From assembly GCA_001600695.1 (NCBI GenBank), contig BCKQ01000017.1, positions 186,001 through 250,000 on the forward strand: 64,000 nucleotides of DNA. Reading direction: 5' to 3'. This DNA is from Ascoidea asiatica. Its lineage: Eukaryota > Ascomycota > Saccharomycetes > Ascoideales > Ascoideaceae. The translations under genes were made by a program, and so were the position numbers. The notes under the pieces were generated by a model. The model did no database searches. It was not told the origin of the DNA and saw only the letters and a list, made by a program, of their open reading frames with translations. Shown piece by piece: positions 62,530 to 64,000 of this stretch; within the stretch, counting starts at the first letter, position 1; each line of letters begins with the position of its first letter.

Positions 62530-64000
62530 TTACATTATAACACAATCTTTTTCTTTTTCTGATTTAGGAACCTTTCCACCTAATTTTGTAATAGCTCTTG
62601 GATCACCATTTTTTGCAGCTTTTTCAATCCAACTTTTACTTTCAGCTAAATTCATTGTACATCCAAGTCCCTTTTCATAAAAATGACCAACAGCAAATTG
62701 AGCTTTTGGTAATCCACCAGTTGCAGCTCTTAAAGCCCAAGCAAATGCTTCATCATTATTTTTTGGTAAAAATGGTTCTGCACCAATTAAATACCAAGCA
62801 CACATACTTAACATTGATTCTAAATCTCCACCTAAAGCAGCTTGAGTATAATAATGAATTGATAAATTTGGATCTGAGGGTATACCAATATCAGTACCAA
62901 ATTCATATAATTTACCTAATTTAGCAGCAGAAGGTATATGACCTAAAGCAGCAGCTTGAGAATATAATTCATAAGCATATCTTCTATCAGGAATAACAAT
63001 ATCTAAAAAACCAGATTCATAAATTTTAGCTAATTCATATGGAGCAGCTGCAGTTAATTCAGTTGCTTTATTTGCAGCTAAAGTTAACCATTTAATACCC
63101 ATTTTTTTAGTATTGATATTATTACTTAAGCCCATTCTAGTATAAAAAGAATATATACCTAATTTTAACATTGCAGAAGGATGATTTTTAGCAGCGGCAG
63201 CATTTAAAAATTTAACAGCTTTTCTTGCATCTCTTGAAGTACCTAAACCTTCTTCATAACAATAAGCAACTCTATAAGCAGATTCTGAATGACCATGTTT
63301 TGCAGCAGCTAAAAATAAAGTAAAAGCTTTATTATTATCAGGTTTACCAAGAGCTCCTGAAGAATAAGCATCAGCTAATAAATATTGAGCTTCAGTATAA
63401 CCTTTATCGGATAAACGTTTTAAATAATGTACAGCTTCTTTTAATAATCTTTCTCTATCCAGAATTAAAGAATGAGAATTATTTTGAACGGAAAGATTTA
63501 AGTTTGAGTTTGAATTTGAATTTGAAATTGAATTTGAGTTTAAATTATTTATATTATTAACAGATAAATTTTTTGAATGAGAAAAATTATTATTAATTTT
63601 TGAATTATTATTTATATCATTAATTGGTAAAGATTGATTTGAAACATTATTAGTTGGAATACGACTTAAATCTACAAAAGAAGGAGATTGACTAACATTA
63701 TTTGAATTTGAAATTTGATTTAAATTTTGATTTAAATTTTGATTAGTATTTGGATCAATCATTAAAGCTGTTTGTAAAAGATATTGAGCAAATTGAAATA
63801 AAACAGAAGGATCATTTGATTTTTTTGCATTTTTTCTATATAATTCAATTGTTTTAATTCTTGGTAATAAAGAAGCATTATCACCAACTAATTGATTATA
63901 AACAGAATGAGAATATTCAGAAACTCCACCAGCATTAAATAAAGTAAAAGGAGGAGAATCAGATCTATTATTTAAATCAACAGATTTTGAACGTCTTGAA
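62530..64000 (-). CDS. SKT5: Chitin synthase activator Skt5 (Chs4), N-terminus outside window
   Basis: Sel1-repeat protein that activates chitin synthase III (Chs3) and links it to the septin ring through Bni4. The frame is open through base 64000. The ATG at 63762 is internal, because residues upstream (VYNQLVGDNASLLPRIKTIE, then KKSNDPSVLFQFAQYLLQ) are typical Skt5 sequence. About 489 codons are visible. An Asn/Ser-rich insertion follows MIDPNTNQN. Sel1 repeats begin LLKEAVHYLKRLSDKGYTEA and run to GDPRAITKLGG, about seven units. The C-terminus is CVIM, a farnesylation CaaX box that ends yeast Skt5 too. That end and the order of repeats favour Skt5 over Shc1. Confidence 0.93.
   Translation of the reverse strand, partial: SRRSKSVDLNNRSDSPPFTLFNAGGVSEYSHSVYNQLVGDNASLLPRIKTIELYRKNAKKSNDPSVLFQFAQYLLQTALMIDPNTNQNLNQNLNQISNSNNVSQSPSFVDLSRIPTNNVSNQSLPINDINNNSKINNNFSHSKNLSVNNINNLNSNSISNSNSNSNLNLSVQNNSHSLILDRERLLKEAVHYLKRLSDKGYTEAQYLLADAYSSGALGKPDNNKAFTLFLAAAKHGHSESAYRVAYCYEEGLGTSRDARKAVKFLNAAAAKNHPSAMLKLGIYSFYTRMGLSNNINTKKMGIKWLTLAANKATELTAAAPYELAKIYESGFLDIVIPDRRYAYELYSQAAALGHIPSAAKLGKLYEFGTDIGIPSDPNLSIHYYTQAALGGDLESMLSMCAWYLIGAEPFLPKNNDEAFAWALRAATGGLPKAQFAVGHFYEKGLGCTMNLAESKSWIEKAAKNGDPRAITKLGGKVPKSEKEKDCVIM

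Noticed and set aside
63760-63762. ATG at 63762 as the SKT5 start
   Set aside because: The frame continues upstream to the window end with clearly Skt5-like residues.

Overview
This window is nuclear DNA of a budding yeast (Saccharomycotina) from a very AT-rich lineage. Genes are compact and almost intron-free. Histones, RAD51, RFA2, eIF4A, the mitochondrial phosphate carrier and a CVIM-ending Skt5 are clearly yeast-like. The tRNA-Ser(CGA) carries its intron at the usual yeast position. Leucine is mostly TTA/TTG and CTG codons are scarce, so the window cannot settle whether CUG is read as Leu or Ser. I do not assign a species. There are 25 protein genes (two cut by the window edges) and one tRNA gene. 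I saw no transposon, LTR, CRISPR array or rDNA.

Layout from left to right, with strand. COX18 (-, 3' end outside), MRPL10 (-), a NAD+ carrier of the YIA6 type (+), an unrecognised protein (-), TAF7 (+), TFC4 (+), then the divergent histone pair H4 (-) and H3 (+). RAD51 (-), tRNA-Ser(CGA) (-), CWC15 (+), RFA2 (-), SEC1 (+), eIF4A/TIF1 (+), BUD6 (+) and CBP4 (-) follow. Next are ERG1 (-), PUT2 (-) and a giant 1,884-residue glycogenin (-). A 4.8-kb intergenic region separates these from a 1,515-residue Zn(II)2Cys6 regulator (+). The right side holds MIR1 (-), a degenerate Rho-like GTPase (-), DSN1 (+), TRS20 with one intron (+), a COMT-like protein (+) and SKT5 (-, 5' end outside).

The genes are ordinary housekeeping functions and not an operon-like system. 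They include mitochondrial biogenesis (COX18, MRPL10, CBP4, MIR1, YIA6, PUT2), transcription (TAF7, TFC4), chromatin and recombination (H3, H4, RAD51, RFA2), trafficking and polarity (SEC1, TRS20, BUD6, SKT5), sterol synthesis (ERG1) and the kinetochore (DSN1).

The most informative non-coding signal is a set of short GC-richer islands in the intergenic DNA. Several carry sites that fit the adjacent gene: a CGG-N10-CCG Put3-type site plus a GATA site upstream of PUT2, MCB/SCB-type sites upstream of RFA2 and RAD51, a TFIIIC B-box-like element upstream of the TFIIIC gene TFC4, and Puf3-type sites in the 3' regions of two nuclear-encoded mitochondrial genes. Two motifs have no assignment: a 14-bp element, ACCCACNA(A/T)(G/T)(A/C)TGG, found four times, and clusters of ACGGAT. 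The most unusual gene is the glycogenin with a long repetitive coiled-coil-like tail.
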